A stretch of 64,000 bases of DNA. Source: Syntrophomonas palmitatica JCM 14374 (GTDB taxonomy: Bacteria > Bacillota > Syntrophomonadia > Syntrophomonadales > Syntrophomonadaceae). Location: contig NZ_BBCE01000013.1 in NCBI RefSeq assembly GCF_001311885.1, positions 29,815-93,814 on the forward strand. The letters run 5' to 3'. Below the pieces are notes generated by a model. It was not told the origin of the DNA. It did no database searches and was given only the letters and a program-made list of their open reading frames with translations. A program made the translations under genes and the position numbers. This document shows, in pieces, positions 47,143 to 56,924 of this stretch (its first letter is position 1; every line of letters starts with the position of its first letter).

Positions 47143-48524
47143 ATGTACAACCTGGCAGCCTACGATTTTGCGGCCCATATCCATATGTTTAAATGGAAAG
47201 ACTTGAATATTGTCCTGGACGTGAACAGCGGCGCCATTCATTTATTGGATGAACCGGCCTGGTGTATGCTTGAGACCATGATCCGTTTTCAAGGCGATTT
47301 ATATGCGTCTTTGGAGATCTGTGCCAGGCGTTTTCCCCAGGAGCTGCTTATGGAGACCATGAATGAAATTCTGGCCGCTTATGAAACGGGAGCGCTTTTC
47401 AGCGAGGAAGAAAATATCAGCCTTGACTTGCGCCAGGTCCCGATCAAGGCACTGTGTCTTAATGTTGCGCATAGCTGCAATATGCGCTGTGCCTATTGTT
47501 TTGCCAGCCAGGGCGATTTTGGTCTTAAACCTGCCTTGATGTCTCTTGAAACCGGACAGGAAGCGCTGGAGTTTCTCATTACAAACAGCAGGGATATCGA
47601 ACACCTGGAGGTTGATTTTTTCGGAGGTGAACCCCTGCTGAACTTTGAGATGGTCAGAGAGCTGGTTAAGTATGGCCGCCAAAGGGAAAAAGAAACCGGC
47701 AAAATTCTTAACTTTACTTTAACCACGAATGCCCTGCTGCTTGATGATGATATTATGGATTTTCTTGTTGAAGAAAATCTCAGCGTAATATTAAGCCTGG
47801 ACGGAAGACCGGAGGTAAATAATCGCTGCCGTCCTTTGGCCAACGGCGAAGGCAGCTATGACCGGGTATTGGCTAATATCCGGCGTATGGTTTCCCGGCA
47901 GCCGGCGAGCCACTATATCCGCGGCACCTATACCCGCAAGAATCTGGATTTTAGCCAGGATTTGCGGCACATCATCGACCTCGGCTTTGACAACCTGTCA
48001 CTGGAACCAGCGGTAGGCAGTGACGCGGAGTTTGCCATACAACCAGAGGATCTGCCCCGGGTCCTGGAGGAATACGAAGAACTTACCGAAGCTTTGCTGA
48101 CCTATATTCAAGCCGGGCGTGATATTCATTTCTTTCATTATGATCTTAACCTGCAGCAAGGCCCTTGTTTGGCCAACGCCGCAGCGGCTGCGGGGGAGGA
48201 GTCGATTACCTGGCTGTCACCCCGGAAGGCGATATCTATCCCTGCCACCAGCTGGTGGGACAGGAGAGATTTCGCATGGGCAATGTGAAAACGGGTCAGC
48301 TGGATATGGGAATAAAGCAGCAATTTGCCTCCAATTACCTCGATAATAAAGAAGAATGCAGGCGCTGCTGGGCACGAAACTTCTGCGGCGGGGGCTGCCA
48401 CGCCAATAATTATTTTCGTCACGGCGATATTTCCCGTCCCCATGAAATATCTTGCGCTATGCATAAGAAGCGCATTGAAGGAGCTATTTACCTGGATTTG
48501 CAAAAGAGATTGGGGGCGCGGTAA
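47143..48524 (+). CDS. scfB: SCIFF radical SAM maturase (frameshifted)
   Basis: A 460-residue (corrected) radical SAM/SPASM enzyme that forms thioether bonds in SCIFF. The SAM cluster motif is CNMRCAYC (residues about 116-123), with FFGGEPLLN following. Auxiliary clusters are in SGCGGGVDYLAVTPEGDIYP, CHQLVGQERFRMGN and CRRCWARNFCGGGC. The frame breaks at 48173-48176. One base, most simply a C giving TTG GCC CAA CGC CGC, joins the halves. ATG 47143 follows GGGAGGAG. It lies downstream of its peptide substrate gene. Confidence 0.93.
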
Positions 48525-48635
48525 TTATGGGCGCATTAACCAATTTAGACAATAAAATGCCGCTAAAGAAGGAGAATGAGATATTTCGGGCGAAATAAAG
48601 TAGCAAATGCCTAAAAAACAAGAATGGAGAATCAT

Positions 48636-49976
48636 ATGTTGAATTATCTGCGTCAAAATAAAATTCTAATACCGGTAGGAGCAGCTTTATGCGGGTTATT
48701 ATTGCTGCTGCTGGCATCAAGCCTGACCGGAAAGACTTCAGGATATATAGTATCAATTGACCGACAGGAACGGTTTGCGGTGAAAGACAGCGATACGGTA
48801 GATAAGAACCTGCAGGTTATTCAAAAAGACGAGGAGAAGCGCTGCAAACAGCCCTTGGAACTCACCACCAGGATAGAATACCGCCGCGCCATGGTTAAAA
48901 AGGACCATTTATTAAACCAGGCCGCGGTTAAAAAAGAACTAAAAAAAAGCCTGCAGTTTAAAGCCATAGCGGGAGTAATATTTGTAAACGGCAAAAAAAT
49001 AGCCTGTCTGGAGAGCCCGGCAGCGGCAGAACGACTTTTAACCAGGTTGAAAAGAGAATATACTCAGGTAGAACCGGGAGAAAAGCTGCTTAAACTGGAT
49101 TTCCTGGAGAAGGTAAAGGTTGAGAAACAAAAGGTTGCCGCCAGCGAACTGGTTTCCAGTGAAAAGGCTTACCAGTTCATTACCACCGGGACGAAAAATC
49201 CGGAGAAATACATAGTAAAAGAAGGCGATTCCCTGTGGCTGATTGCCCGGCGCAATGATATGTATGTTGATGACATTATAAAGGCTAATCATCTAAAAAC
49301 CGAAAACCTGGCTTTGGATCAGGAATTGATTCTGGTCAAAAGCAGACCCTTCATTAATGTAGCCGCCAAGGTTCAGGGAAAGAAGACCGAAGCTATACCA
49401 TTTGAGACAAAAGTAATTGTGGACAAGAACTCACCCAGCCGCATCAGTATCAAACAAGAAGGAAAAAACGGACAGAAAGATGTGGTTTATATCGCCAGTA
49501 AACTTAACGGCGTTGTGGACAAGCGGGAAGTAATATCCGAAAAAGTAATCGCACCAGCCGTAGCCAGGATCATAATAAAAGGCAGCAAGGTTACCAAAGT
49601 AGCCTCGCGCGGGGGCGGAGGCGGCAGCCTGGATTGGCCTTTGCAGGGACTGATTACCCAGTATTTCTCTGGAGGTCATACGGGAATAGATATAGGAATT
49701 CCTACCGGTACTCCCATTCGTGCGGCTGACAGCGGCTATGTCGTATTTACCGGCTACAGCGGCGGGTACGGGAAACTGGTTTCAATTAATCATGGCAATG
49801 GCCTGGTGACAAACTATGCGCATTGTTCAGCCATAAATGTCACCGAGGGACAACAGGTAGACAGAGGCGAGGTCATAGCCCTGTCGGGCAACACGGGCCG
49901 CAGCACCGGACCTCATCTTCATTTCGAGGTTACATCCGGCGGATCATTTTTAAACCCTTTAAATTACTTGCGTTAG
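48636..49976 (+). CDS. LysM-G5-M23 peptidoglycan hydrolase
   Basis: A 446-residue envelope protein. It has an N-terminal membrane anchor (residues about 10-28), a YabE-like region, a LysM domain (about 192-236; YIVKEGDSLWLIARRNDMYV), a G5 domain (about 240-320; TEAIPFETKVI), and a C-terminal M23 peptidase. The zinc motifs there are HTGIDIG, NYAHC and HLHFEV. It is likely exported and acts on cell-wall cross-links, possibly in sporulation or growth. ATG 48636 follows TGGAGA. Confidence 0.9.
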   Translation: MLNYLRQNKILIPVGAALCGLLLLLLASSLTGKTSGYIVSIDRQERFAVKDSDTVDKNLQVIQKDEEKRCKQPLELTTRIEYRRAMVKKDHLLNQAAVKKELKKSLQFKAIAGVIFVNGKKIACLESPAAAERLLTRLKREYTQVEPGEKLLKLDFLEKVKVEKQKVAASELVSSEKAYQFITTGTKNPEKYIVKEGDSLWLIARRNDMYVDDIIKANHLKTENLALDQELILVKSRPFINVAAKVQGKKTEAIPFETKVIVDKNSPSRISIKQEGKNGQKDVVYIASKLNGVVDKREVISEKVIAPAVARIIIKGSKVTKVASRGGGGGSLDWPLQGLITQYFSGGHTGIDIGIPTGTPIRAADSGYVVFTGYSGGYGKLVSINHGNGLVTNYAHCSAINVTEGQQVDRGEVIALSGNTGRSTGPHLHFEVTSGGSFLNPLNYLR

Positions 49977-49982
49977 ATAAAA

Positions 49983-50009
49983 AGCCCTGACCCAAGGTCG
50001 GGGCTTCTT
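49983..50009 (+). terminator. Terminator after the LysM-M23 gene
   Basis: AGCCCTGACC-CAA-GGTCGGGGCT with one G-U pair, followed by TCTT. Confidence 0.75.
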
Positions 50010-50100
50010 AATTTCAAAGCCTATATTGTATTTCCAACCGATTAATAGTTAGAATTTTTACAGGTAAATAATGATTCCTGTCATGAAGGAGGGTTTAACT

Positions 50101-51004
50101 GTGTATGATGTAATAATTATAGGCGCCGGCCCCGCGGGGTTAACAGCCGCGATTTATACCGGCCGGGCTAAACTGAAAACCCTGGTTTTGGAAGCCAATA
50201 CCGTAGGCGGCAATGCCCGCTGGACCGATCAGATCGATAACTTTCCGGGGTTTCCTTTTGGGATAAACGGTCCTGATCTCATGGACAACTTTCATAAGCA
50301 GGCCATGCGTTTCGGGGCTGAACTGAAAATGGCGGAAGTAAAACTAATCGAAGCTATTGATGGCGGGCACAAGGTTATTACCGACCAGGGGGAATATAGT
50401 GCCCGGGCTATTATTATCGCTATCGGCGCGCGCGGCGTGAACTCAAGGTTCCCGGTGAACAGGAATTCCTGGGCCGGGGGGTTTCCTACTGCGCTACCTG
50501 TGACGGGGCCTTTTTCCAGCAGGTTCCGGTAGCTATTGTAGGGGGGGGGACTCCGCGGTTAAAGAAGCCCTCTATATGGCTGACATAGCGGCAAAAGTCT
50601 ATCTCATCCACCGCCGGGAGGAATTCAGGGCCAACCAGACGGCGGTAGACAAAATGCTGGCCGACCCGCGCATTGAATTGAAATTAAACCGGACCGTCAA
50701 GCGTATAGAAGGAGAAGGCCTTATGCAGCGGCTAATCCTGCAGGATGTTATAAGCGGTCAGGAAGAAGCTCTGGAGGTAGAAGGCCTTTTTGTAAGTATC
50801 GGGCTGGTGGCGGCGGCAGACTTTATTGAAGTCCTGCTGGATACCCGGGATGGCTACATCCTGACCGATGATAAGATGCTTACTTCCGTGCCTGGTATTT
50901 TTGCCGCCGGTGATATACGGGCCAAAGTGGGGCGACAGGTAGCTACCGCCGTGGGAGATGGAGCAATGGCAGCAATCTCCGTTACTGAATATTTGAAGGA
51001 ATAA
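50101..51004 (+). CDS. trxB: Thioredoxin reductase (twice frameshifted)
   Basis: An FAD/NADPH disulfide reductase. It starts [20 protein letters not shown] (FAD motif), with the redox motif CATCDG, NADPH-binding [16 protein letters not shown] and a C-terminal GIFAAGDIR. Two breaks: at 50439 restoring one G (GGC GTG GAA CTC AAG) gives [19 protein letters not shown], and in the G9 run 50541-50549 one more G gives GGGDSAV. The corrected product has 301 residues, the normal length. GTG 50101 has AAGGAGGG 7 nt upstream. Confidence 0.94.
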
Positions 51005-51076
51005 CCACCACTATTTACAGCAACCCCGGCATTTATCCCCATAGTATAATGGGGGGCAGAGGGGAGAGGAGAAAAA

Positions 51077-51916
51077 ATGCCGGGGATCAAAATGCATCCG
51101 CCTGCCAAAACGGCGGTTTTGGTACTGGTGCTTGTTCTGCTGGCGGCTTTGTTGTTGGGGAAAAACAACCAGTCTGTTATGCGTTTCCTGGTGGGGCAGG
51201 AAATAAAGCTGAGTACCGCCGCCTTTGAACAAACCAAAACAGAACATTATAATATCAAGTACACCGCGATAGACAGGCCGTATGTATCGCTGATAAGCAG
51301 TACAGCCGAAGAAGCCTATACTGAGGTAAGCAGGGTATTTGGCACAAAACCGGCCCGCAAGATAACCATAGTCGTTTATCCGGACAGCCTCAGCCTTTCG
51401 CGGAGCTTTGGCTGGGATAAAGACGAAAAGGCTATGGGGGTTTACTGGGCAGGAACCATACGGGTGTTATCGCCGCGGGTTTGGCTTCCTGAGGAAGACA
51501 TGTCAGTACGTTTTGCTCAGGAAGGGCCTATGGTACACGAATTCGCACATTTATTGGTTGACGATATCAGCCGCGGGAATTATAATCGCTGGTGGACAGA
51601 AGGAATAGCGCAATATGTGGAAAAAGAAATAACCGGCTTTGAATTTTCGCAGCCTTTCGCGCCAGGGGAGGTTCGAAGCTACTATAAGTTAAACAGGCTG
51701 GAACGTGAATTTGACAGCCTGGAACAATCCGTAGCCTATTGGGAATCGCTGCAGGCCATTGAATATATTGCTGCAGAATATGGCGAAGACAAGGTCTTTG
51801 CAGTGCTTGATAATCTGGGCCGGGGTCAAAGCCTGGCCGCCGCTATGGAAAGTTCGTTAGGCATCAAGTATACAGTTTGGGAACAGGATTTTTATCGTTA
51901 CCTGGAAAATCAATAA
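51077..51916 (+). CDS. Membrane-anchored gluzincin (peptidase MA-like)
   Basis: A 279-residue protein with an N-terminal signal anchor (residues about 11-28) and a zinc-protease site VHEFAHLLVDD (HExxH) at about 154-158. WWTEGIAQYVE follows, with the third ligand Glu, which defines the peptidase MA/gluzincin group. It is expected to act outside the membrane. ATG 51077 follows GGGGAGAGGAG. It lies 17 nt before murA, possibly one transcript. Confidence 0.85.
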   Translation: MPGIKMHPPAKTAVLVLVLVLLAALLLGKNNQSVMRFLVGQEIKLSTAAFEQTKTEHYNIKYTAIDRPYVSLISSTAEEAYTEVSRVFGTKPARKITIVVYPDSLSLSRSFGWDKDEKAMGVYWAGTIRVLSPRVWLPEEDMSVRFAQEGPMVHEFAHLLVDDISRGNYNRWWTEGIAQYVEKEITGFEFSQPFAPGEVRSYYKLNRLEREFDSLEQSVAYWESLQAIEYIAAEYGEDKVFAVLDNLGRGQSLAAAMESSLGIKYTVWEQDFYRYLENQ

Positions 51917-51933
51917 GACAAGAGGTGTAGCCC

Positions 51934-53184
51934 TTGCAAGACACATTGTGTATTGAAGGAGGACATCCCCTGCATGGCCGGGTACGGGTCAGCGGGGCTA
52001 AGAACGCCGGGCTGGTGCTGATGGCGGCCAGTATTTTAGCCGATGGGGAGACTATTCTGGACAATATACCCCGTATTCGGGATGTGGAGGTAATGACCCA
52101 GCTGTTAAACGATATCGGGGTTGATACCTGCTGGAATGATGATAACAGCCTGTCGATCTGTCCTCCGCCAGGCAATGTCAAGAATTATACTTCATATGAT
52201 CTGGCTAAAATGCTGCGGGCCTCCAATCTTTTTCTGGGGGCCATTCTGGGCCGCCAGGGCGAGGCGATTATTTCACTGCCCGGGGGATGTGATATCGGTT
52301 CAAGGCCCATGGACCTGCATATCAAGGGTTTGCAGGCTTTAGGAACCGACATATCTATTGAACACGGCTATATTTTCGCCCGCGCCAACCAATCCTGCGG
52401 AGCCAGGATTTACCTGGATTTCCCCAGTGTGGGCGCGACGGAAAATATATTGATGATGGCGGTAAAGACTCCGGGAACGAGTATAATCGAGAATGCGGCC
52501 AAAGAGCCTGAAATCGTTGATTTGGCCAATTTCCTCAATTCCATGGGGGCCAAAATCAGGGGCGCCGGGACCGATATCATTAAAATTGACGGGGTACCGA
52601 AATTAAAAGCCGGTCGTTACGCGATAATTCCAGACCGGATCGAAGCCGGTACTTATATGATAGCAGCCGCTATTTCCGGCGGGGAAATAGAAGTGGAGAA
52701 TGTCATCCCCACGCACCTGCATCCGGTGGTGGCCAAACTTCAGGAGACGGGGGCTTTTGTACAGGAAAATGATCAGGGTATATTGGTGCGGGCCGGGGAA
52801 CAGATTTTGCCGGTTGACATCAAAACCCTGCCTTATCCGGGATTTCCAACGGACATGCAGTCGCAGATGATAGCCCTGTTATCATTGGCCCGCGGCTCCA
52901 GTGTGATAGTGGAAAATGTATTTGAGAACCGTTTCCAAATAGTAGATGAGTTAAAACGCATGGGAGCCAATATTAAGGTGGAAGGGCATACGGCTGTGGT
53001 AGAAGGGGTGCAAACCTTGTATGGAGCGCGAGTAAAAGCCACAGACCTTAGAGCTGGCGCGGCCCTGGTGCTGGCGGCCCTGGTGGCTCGCGGAGAGACG
53101 GTCATCGAAGATGCCATCCACATTTTCCGGGGCTATGAAGATATCCCGCGCAAGCTTTCCATGTTAGGCGCACGGGTAAAATAA
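51934..53184 (+). CDS. murA: UDP-N-acetylglucosamine 1-carboxyvinyltransferase
   Basis: A 416-residue EPSP-like enzyme, the first committed step of peptidoglycan synthesis. Motifs are VSGAKNAGLVLMAAS, LPGGCDIGSRPMDLHIKGLQ with the catalytic Cys (fosfomycin target), and TDMQSQMIALL. TTG 51934 follows AGAGGTGT. Intact. Confidence 0.96.
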   Translation: MQDTLCIEGGHPLHGRVRVSGAKNAGLVLMAASILADGETILDNIPRIRDVEVMTQLLNDIGVDTCWNDDNSLSICPPPGNVKNYTSYDLAKMLRASNLFLGAILGRQGEAIISLPGGCDIGSRPMDLHIKGLQALGTDISIEHGYIFARANQSCGARIYLDFPSVGATENILMMAVKTPGTSIIENAAKEPEIVDLANFLNSMGAKIRGAGTDIIKIDGVPKLKAGRYAIIPDRIEAGTYMIAAAISGGEIEVENVIPTHLHPVVAKLQETGAFVQENDQGILVRAGEQILPVDIKTLPYPGFPTDMQSQMIALLSLARGSSVIVENVFENRFQIVDELKRMGANIKVEGHTAVVEGVQTLYGARVKATDLRAGAALVLAALVARGETVIEDAIHIFRGYEDIPRKLSMLGARVK

Positions 53185-53203
53185 CTTTATGTTAATAATA
53201 GGA

Positions 53204-53240
53204 TAAAAAGAAGGCTTGGCATAACAGCCTTCTTTTTATT
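53204..53240 (+). terminator. Terminator after murA
   Basis: AAAAAGAAGGCT-TGGCATAAC-AGCCTTCTTTTT, a long perfect stem with A/T tails. Confidence 0.9.
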
Positions 53241-53395
53241 TGTATAGGAAAGAATGCTTTTCAATTGGCTGGGGATAAGCTCAGTAATTAAATAAATTTA
53301 GCTTATTAAAAACGTGTAGTCCTTCCCATGATTCAGAAAATTCACTATAATTTGTAATGAAAGTTAAACTTGACAGTATCCAAGGGGAGACCAGC

Positions 53396-55402
53396 ATGGT
53401 GCAGGATAATAATAATCGCCCCGATAATATTCAGAATATAGTTGAACAACAATACCGCTTAATGGTAGAACAACTGAACGAAGGCATATTGGTAATTGAT
53501 ACCCAGGGCCGCATTACTTTTGTCAACCCGCAGATGGTTGAAATGCTGGGTTATAGTATCGAAGAGGTTATAGACAGAACCTTCCATTCATTTACGGAAG
53601 AAAATCTGCGAGACTTTATCGACACTAAATTAAAACAACGGCTTCAGGGCCTGAATGACGTTTACGAGATGCCTTTGTTGACCAAGGACAACCGCCAAAT
53701 TTTTGTCTCGATTTCGGCCTCGCCTTTAAGGGATGAGTTCGGAAACCATCAGGGTTCTTTTGCGGTTATCAGTGATATCAGTGAACGCAAGCAAATGGAA
53801 GCAGCCCTGGCCCAGGCCAAAGAAGCTGCGGAGGCGGCCAGCCAGGCCAAGTCCGATTTTCTGGCTAATATGAGTCATGAAATCAGGACGCCGATAAGCA
53901 CCTTGATAGGGGCTGCTCAAATATTATTAAGCACTGAATTAACCGATGAACAAAAAGAATATGTCTCCATGATCTATCATTCCGCCGACGTCTTATTGGC
54001 TTTAATCAATAATATCCTGGATTTTTCAAAAATTGAGGCTGATCAATTAAACCTGGAAAAAATAGATTTCGATTTGTACAATTTATTGGATGAGGTTCTG
54101 GATTTCCTGCGCTTGAACGCCGGCGAAAAGGGCCTTAAACTTAACTGCCTGGTAAGCCCCCTGGTACCCCGGTACATAAACGGCGACCCTTTAAGAATTA
54201 GACAGGTTTTATTGAATTTGGTTAATAATGCGGTTAAATTTACTGATATAGGTTCTGTTTTCATACGGGTCAGCATCTTTAAGGAAAGCGGCCCTGTAAT
54301 AATACTTAAATTTGACGTTGTTGATACCGGTATAGGCATAGCCGCTGAAACCCGCCGCCGCTTGTTTGCTCCCTTTATTCAAGCTGATGCTTCCACTACC
54401 AGGAGATTTGGGGGAAGCGGCTTGGGCCTGGCTATTTCCAAGAACCTGGTGGAAAAAATGGGCGGGGAAATAGGCTGTGAAAGTGAACTGGGAACAGGCT
54501 CGACTTTTTGGTTTACCCTTCCTGTCACCGCCAGAATTGGCGCCGAGGAACCCTTCCACAGGCAGCAGGAGAAGGATTTGCCCCGCAAAATAGCAAAAAG
54601 GCAAACTCGAGTGAAGCCGGTGCTGGTAGCTGAAGACAATCCCGATTTGCAATCATTGATTAAAGCCCAGCTGGAAAGGTTGGGATATACAGCTGAATTT
54701 GCCCCGGACGGGATAAAGGCGGTATATTGCTTCACTACCCGTGAGTACTCGGCTATTCTGATGGATATTCATATGCCGGTGATGGACGGCTACCGATCCT
54801 CTACCATAATTCGTGATGTAGAAAGGGTTCGCGGGGGACATATCCCGATTATTGCCTTAACCGCCAACGCTATGGGCGGTGATATCCACAAATGCTTTAA
54901 GGCCGGTATGGATGATTACCTTTCCAAACCGGTTCTGCTGGAGGAATTAAACGCGGTTTTAATTAAATGGGTGCCTGACAGGCAAGAGCTCTCTGCAGAT
55001 TTGTCGTCAGACAGTACAAATGTTTTTGATAAGGGTAAACCGGTTATGGGGGAAGAGAAATCAGGGGGCATTGATTGGAATGTATTAGGGGGGTATGTGC
55101 CCAAAGGCGAGGAAACAGCATTTTTGCCTCGTATCATTGAAGAGTATTTAACGAACAGCCGGGAACGCATTTCCAGTCTTAAAAAGGCCCTGGAAACGAG
55201 AGACCTGAGCTTATTGAAGAAGACGGTACACAGTTTTAGTTCAGCCAGCGCGTACCTGGGCGCACGTCATCTGTGCAATTTGTTAAAAGTTCTGGAGATG
55301 AATACAATACAGGACGGTTTTAGCAGCAGCAGACAAATACTCACGGAAATTGAGCTGGAATTTGCCCGCATTCAATCAGAACTAACGGAAACCAGGATAT
55401 AA
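53396..55402 (+). CDS. Hybrid sensor histidine kinase (PAS-HisKA-HATPase-REC-HPt)
   Basis: A 668-residue cytoplasmic kinase without transmembrane segments. A PAS domain (residues about 22-140) is followed by a coiled coil and HisKA with SHEIRTP (His near 163). The HATPase domain has N-box-like [11 protein letters not shown] and [10 protein letters not shown]. The receiver (about 405-525) has [10 protein letters not shown], and a C-terminal HPt (about 570-660) has [14 protein letters not shown]. It is thus a self-contained phosphorelay, and the GGDEF regulator encoded convergently 4 nt away is its likely output. ATG 53396 follows AAGGGGAGA. Confidence 0.92.
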   Translation: MVQDNNNRPDNIQNIVEQQYRLMVEQLNEGILVIDTQGRITFVNPQMVEMLGYSIEEVIDRTFHSFTEENLRDFIDTKLKQRLQGLNDVYEMPLLTKDNRQIFVSISASPLRDEFGNHQGSFAVISDISERKQMEAALAQAKEAAEAASQAKSDFLANMSHEIRTPISTLIGAAQILLSTELTDEQKEYVSMIYHSADVLLALINNILDFSKIEADQLNLEKIDFDLYNLLDEVLDFLRLNAGEKGLKLNCLVSPLVPRYINGDPLRIRQVLLNLVNNAVKFTDIGSVFIRVSIFKESGPVIILKFDVVDTGIGIAAETRRRLFAPFIQADASTTRRFGGSGLGLAISKNLVEKMGGEIGCESELGTGSTFWFTLPVTARIGAEEPFHRQQEKDLPRKIAKRQTRVKPVLVAEDNPDLQSLIKAQLERLGYTAEFAPDGIKAVYCFTTREYSAILMDIHMPVMDGYRSSTIIRDVERVRGGHIPIIALTANAMGGDIHKCFKAGMDDYLSKPVLLEELNAVLIKWVPDRQELSADLSSDSTNVFDKGKPVMGEEKSGGIDWNVLGGYVPKGEETAFLPRIIEEYLTNSRERISSLKKALETRDLSLLKKTVHSFSSASAYLGARHLCNLLKVLEMNTIQDGFSSSRQILTEIELEFARIQSELTETRI

Positions 55403-55406
55403 TGAT

Positions 55407-56327
55407 TTAATATACAGCGGGCAGGGCGATTTCCACCCGGTTGCGCCCGTTTTGCTTGGCCCGGTACAGAGCCTGGTCGGCAGTCATAATAATATTCTTG
55501 ACATTGGCCTTTAAACCAGGCTGGCAGGTGGTAACTCCGCCGCTTACAGTTACCTGTACAGGAATATTATCTATTTTAAACAGGTCCTGACGGAAAGTTT
55601 GTTGAATACGCCTGGCCACCAATTCACTTTCTGACATATTGCAGCCAGGCAAGATAACCAGGAATTCTTCCCCTCCATAACGGCCTACCAAATCGTAGCC
55701 ACGCACAGCCGAAACTATGCGCCGGGAAGTCTCTTTTAAAACCTCATCCCCGGCCAGGTGTCCGAAACGATCATTAAGTCGCTTAAAGCAATCCACATCG
55801 ATCATTACTACGCCGGTATGCAGACCCAGACGTTCTGATCTTAATAGTTCCTTTTGCAGCTGTTCCAGGATGGCTCCATGATTTAAAATCCCGGTGAGCG
55901 GGTCATGACGCGCATGATAGCGCTGAACCTCCAGAGCCTTCTGCAGGTATGCCTGCTGGTTAAGAATCCGGCAGGCAACTTGTAATTTGGCCTCCAATTC
56001 ACCAGGTTCAAAAGGTTTAATTATGTAATCATCAGCCCCGGCCATCAGGCCTTCAATCAGATCTTGCCGGCTGTCATACCCGGTTATCAGAATCAGGTAA
56101 GGATAAACCTGTTCGTTGTTCTCACGAACGCAGCGGCAGATTTCTATCCCGTCCAGATCAGGCATAAGCCAGTCGATCAAAGCCAGGCGCGGGGCATTTT
56201 CACTTTGGAGTATTCGCAGCGTTTCTTCCCCGCTGCTGGCTTCTATAACATCGTAGCCCCATTGACAAAGATTGGCTTTCAGGACATTACGAGCCACAAA
56301 ATCATCATCGGCTGCCAGTATTTGCAT
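55407..56327 (-). CDS. Response regulator with GGDEF domain (diguanylate cyclase)
   Basis: A 306-residue protein: receiver domain (residues about 1-120; LAADDD, LALIDWLMPDLDG, KPFEPGE), coiled-coil linker, and GGDEF domain (about 140-303) with active GGEEF in LVGRYGGEEFLVILPG. An RGYD RxxD sequence sits 5 residues before it, matching an inhibitory c-di-GMP I-site. It should make cyclic di-GMP on phosphorylation, probably driven by the convergent hybrid kinase. ATG 56327 is chosen over an upstream extension that lacks a ribosome binding site. Confidence 0.93.
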   Translation of the reverse strand: MQILAADDDFVARNVLKANLCQWGYDVIEASSGEETLRILQSENAPRLALIDWLMPDLDGIEICRCVRENNEQVYPYLILITGYDSRQDLIEGLMAGADDYIIKPFEPGELEAKLQVACRILNQQAYLQKALEVQRYHARHDPLTGILNHGAILEQLQKELLRSERLGLHTGVVMIDVDCFKRLNDRFGHLAGDEVLKETSRRIVSAVRGYDLVGRYGGEEFLVILPGCNMSESELVARRIQQTFRQDLFKIDNIPVQVTVSGGVTTCQPGLKANVKNIIMTADQALYRAKQNGRNRVEIALPAVY

Positions 56328-56400
56328 AAACAGGTTCCCTTCTTCTGAATAACTGTTAATATAATACAACAAAAAAAGAAAATTTAAAATTGCATAAAAA

Positions 56401-56520
56401 ATGTTCATTCCAAATAATGTACAATCGTTTGGATTTAAGGTTCAAATTGCTGCTGAGCTTGCCAAAGCACAGAAAAGATTGTACAATGAACAAGCGGTAA
56501 AAACAGAGATCTTTCTCTAA
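56401..56520 (+). CDS. Possible small protein or gene remnant
   Basis: A 39-residue frame, MFIPNNVQSFGFKVQIAAEL..., ending KTEIFL, followed 10 nt later by a terminator-like hairpin (AAAATCCCGGCT/AGCCAGGGTTTT, 56531-56562). The helical second half looks like real protein, but there is no ribosome binding site. It may be the end of a lost gene. Low confidence. Confidence 0.3.
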   Translation: MFIPNNVQSFGFKVQIAAELAKAQKRLYNEQAVKTEIFL

Positions 56521-56530
56521 ACCAAATAAT

Positions 56531-56562
56531 AAAATCCCGGCTCTTGCAGCCAGGGTTTTCTT
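56531..56562 (+). terminator. Terminator upstream of the SRP RNA gene
   Basis: Stem AAAATCCCGGCT / AGCCAGGGTTTT with one mismatch, then TTTTCTT. Confidence 0.65.
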
Positions 56563-56580
56563 ATCTAGGGATTAAGAACT

Positions 56581-56848
56581 GCCGTGCTAGACGGGGAATT
56601 AGCGGTGCCCTGTAACCTGCAACCCGCTATAGCAGGGTCGAATTCCTGAGCCGAGGGTCTATCCTGTAAGGTCAGGCTTGAATAAGTGGTTAAGAAGTTC
56701 GGGTCCTGCGCAACGGAACATTTTGAACCGTGTCAGGTCCGGGAGGAAGCAGCACTAAGAAATCCATTCCGTGTGACGCGGGGGAGCCTGAATGGAGCTA
56801 ACTGTTCAAGTAACGCTTGGAGGGTATATTCGAAGCCAGGTGCACGGC
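56581..56848 (+). ncRNA. ffs: Signal recognition particle RNA, large Bacillus-type
   Basis: About 268 nt, with ends GCCGTGC/GCACGGC pairing. It contains the conserved SRP helix 8 segments: GTTCGGGTCCTGCGCAACGG on one side and GTGTCAGGTCCGGGAGGAAG with CAGCA on the other. Length indicates the long form with an Alu domain, as in Bacillus and Clostridia. It lies before dnaX, the usual place in Firmicutes. It forms the RNA scaffold for Ffh in membrane protein targeting. Confidence 0.94.
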
Positions 56849-56880
56849 ATATTTATTTAAATGTATAAAGAGGTTACAAT

Positions 56881-56909
56881 AGCAGGTAGTGGACCTGCTT
56901 TATTTTTTA
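56881..56909 (+). terminator. Terminator of the SRP RNA
   Basis: AGCAGGT-AGTGG-ACCTGCT followed by TTATTTTTT. Confidence 0.88.
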
Positions 56910-56924
56910 AAAGGAGGGCTTTAT

